Positions 62,575-64,000 of a stretch of DNA of 64,000 nt are shown here, piece after piece. Made by a program: the position numbers and the translations under genes. Under the pieces are notes generated by a model. It worked only from the letters and a program-made list of their open reading frames with translations, did no database searches and was not told the DNA's origin. Every line of letters starts with the position of its first letter. Within the stretch, counting starts at the first letter, position 1. The DNA lies in assembly GCF_004210375.1 (NCBI RefSeq), contig NC_134830.1:67000326-67064325 (forward strand), in the 5' to 3' direction. The stretch comes from Tachypleus tridentatus (lineage: Eukaryota > Arthropoda > Merostomata > Xiphosura > Limulidae).

Positions 62575-62616
62575 GCGAACAACGTTTCGACCTTCTTCGG
62601 TCATCGTCAGGTTCAC
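62575..62616 (-). ncRNA. Candidate hammerhead ribozyme (minimal stem III)
   Basis: Minus strand, 42 nt: GTGAAC (stem I 5' side), CTGACGA (core C3-A9), T + GACC-GAAGAA-GGTC (stem II, 4 bp with one bulged T), GAAAC (core), GTT (cleavage triplet), GTTCGC (stem I 3' side). Stem I pairs over 6 bp (five Watson-Crick, one G-U). Stem III would be only ACGT, as in dimer-type hammerheads of Penelope-like retroelements and related repeats. It is on the sense strand of CYP20A1, upstream of the first exon in the window. Confidence 0.55.
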
Positions 62617-62922
62617 AAAGAAAGAGGTAATGGACCGGAAGCTGACCACATGTTTGAAAGGTGTTGTGTAACTGAGTGTTGGAATGTAGAGGGCGGTGTT
62701 AGATGTTTGAATATATAATTTCTCGACATCACTGACAGTAGCTACTGCTCTTGTGTAATTAGATAAATTATTTTTTCTTTCGGGATAAAAACCAATTATA
62801 ATTGAAACAACTGTAATAAGTAGTATTGAAAGACAATGCATTTGATAAACTTTAATAAGTTTACAGTAGAAATTGTTTTAATAATAAAAACATCTCTATC
62901 TTCACTATATTTATTATAGTAG

Positions 62923-63026
62923 AATTATTGCACTATTAGCCCTGATGAAATCACAATAGTGAAATGTTGGCTGAAATTATTGCACTATTAGCTCTAATGA
63001 AATCAAAACAGTGAAATGTTGGCTGA
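62923..63026 (+). repeat. 52-bp tandem duplication, each unit with a hammerhead-like motif
   Basis: Two exactly 52-bp units (62923-62974 and 62975-63026), each reading AATTATTGCACTATTAGC ... GTGAAATGTTGGCTGA, with five differences. Unit 1 has TTAGCC-CTGATGA-...-GTGAAAT-GTT-GGCTGA: the exact hammerhead CTGATGA box, a GAAA box and a 6-bp stem I (TTAGCC with GGCTGA, one G-U). Stem II is weak. Unit 2 has CTAATGA in place of CTGATGA and so would be dead. Confidence 0.6.
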
Positions 63027-64000
63027 AATAAATGTTTTTTTATAATTATCAAGAGAATAAGGTAGTTTATAAAATAACTTTATAATCAAAATATATTTCA
63101 GATTATATTGTTATAATTAGTTTAAAAGTATACACAAATAATAAAAATATCACACATAGTCAGAGAAATGACTGAAACATTTCAAAGAAGGTCAACCATA
63201 TGAATTTGGAAGGAGAATTTCCAGACTTACTTAACGTAGTTTAGAAAGAACTGAAAACTGCAATTGACCAGATAAATAGTTTGCAACCTTACTGCAATGT
63301 TAGAGAAAAGATATTTACCCAACCTAAAACAGTAACTTAGTCAGTGGTAATACATGCCAAGGAGCTAATTTCTAAAATTTAGAAAATGTTCTAAATAAAA
63401 TTTGTTTTTAGCTTTTTATTCTTCATTTCTCTTAAAAATAAGAATGTTACACTTTAAATATTATATGTTGACTGTTCTGAGTGCAAAGTGATTTTCATGT
63501 CAAAATTAAAAATACTTTATCTGAAAATTTTCAAACTTTATTTGCATAATCCCTCCTAAGTATTGTATTTATCTTTAGCTGATATTTTCTCCACCCTGAA
63601 TTTATAAAAGGTTAGTTGCATTGACCAACATTATAATCACCATTAAAAATTACAAAATAAATCTAAATTACCTTTTTTTTTCTTTCTATCTTGATTTCAA
63701 ATTATCACAGGATACTACTTCTGTTTATCCTAAATAGCTTAAAACTCCTAACAATAGACAATTGTTTCTACTTAAGTTTTATTAGAATATTATAGGGTGC
63801 TAAGGAAGAGAGCAGACATTGAAAATTTAAGCTCTTATGGATTTCTGAAAATTATCTAATATTAATATCATAATTTGTAGTAATTTGGGTTAAATAACAA
63901 AAGAATAGCTAGATATGGTAAGATTGTTAAAAAAAGTAAGACAGTCAAAGTTTAACTTAAGAGTTTAATGGTGTAAATTTTACTACAATGTTAAAATAGG
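63027..64000. other. Right-edge AT-rich sequence, CYP20A1 intron
   Basis: No exon of the CYP20A1 N-terminus is visible; the gene must continue beyond the window. Confidence 0.5.

Noticed and set aside
1-64000. CRISPR array, operon or prokaryotic accessory system
   Set aside because: Spliced genes, SINEs and AT-rich introns show this is animal nuclear DNA; no spaced direct-repeat array is present.

Overview
This is a strongly AT-rich, intron-rich animal nuclear sequence full of transposable-element relics. At least three tRNA-derived SINE families recur. From memory they resemble SINEs of horseshoe crabs (Limulus/Tachypleus); the species call is inference, while the metazoan call is firm. No bacterial, viral or organellar gene content is evident.

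Three conserved host genes are supported, all on the minus strand and all split by introns. (1) Left edge: an inositol hexakisphosphate kinase (IP6K-type). Its 5' exons lie at 9853-9444 and 7764-7620 and the PxxxDxKxG exon at 1482-1307; the 3' part lies beyond the left edge. (2) Centre: a compact two-coding-exon HSD17B8-type short-chain dehydrogenase (35629-34636), intact and complete at 254 residues. (3) Right: a CYP20A1-type cytochrome P450, with seven exons recognised between 62225 and 41355. Its N-terminal exons lie beyond the right edge and one middle exon was not found. The three genes belong to unrelated pathways (inositol pyrophosphate signalling, mitochondrial fatty-acid synthesis or steroid oxidoreduction, orphan P450), so nothing suggests a functional cluster.

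The rest is introns, intergenic DNA and mobile elements: a 4.46-kb hAT element with ZMYM1-like transposase remains (26183-30643); a 985-bp internally deleted Tc1-like element with intact TIRs and a DD34E remnant (57384-58368); a 135-bp hAT-type MITE with a perfect 8-bp target duplication (18463-18597); LINE relics (RNase H-bearing at about 13.8-14.26 kb, CR1/L2-like at about 53.8-54.7 kb); a probable DIRS-like relic (about 51.3-51.9 kb); two Helitron-like non-autonomous elements; a pair of about 1.5-1.9-kb dispersed repeats; and a dozen or so SINE copies, several with clear target-site duplications.

The least expected signal is a set of short motifs with the hammerhead-ribozyme core (CTGANGA ... 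GAAA ... GTT, closed by 6-bp stem I pairings). The best copy (62575-62616, minus) is on the sense strand of CYP20A1, and a 52-bp perfect-length tandem duplication (62923-63026, plus) carries a related motif in each unit. Degenerate relatives occur near 44.28 kb (inverted pair) and 36.44 kb. They resemble the minimal, dimer-type hammerheads known from Penelope-like and related retroelements.
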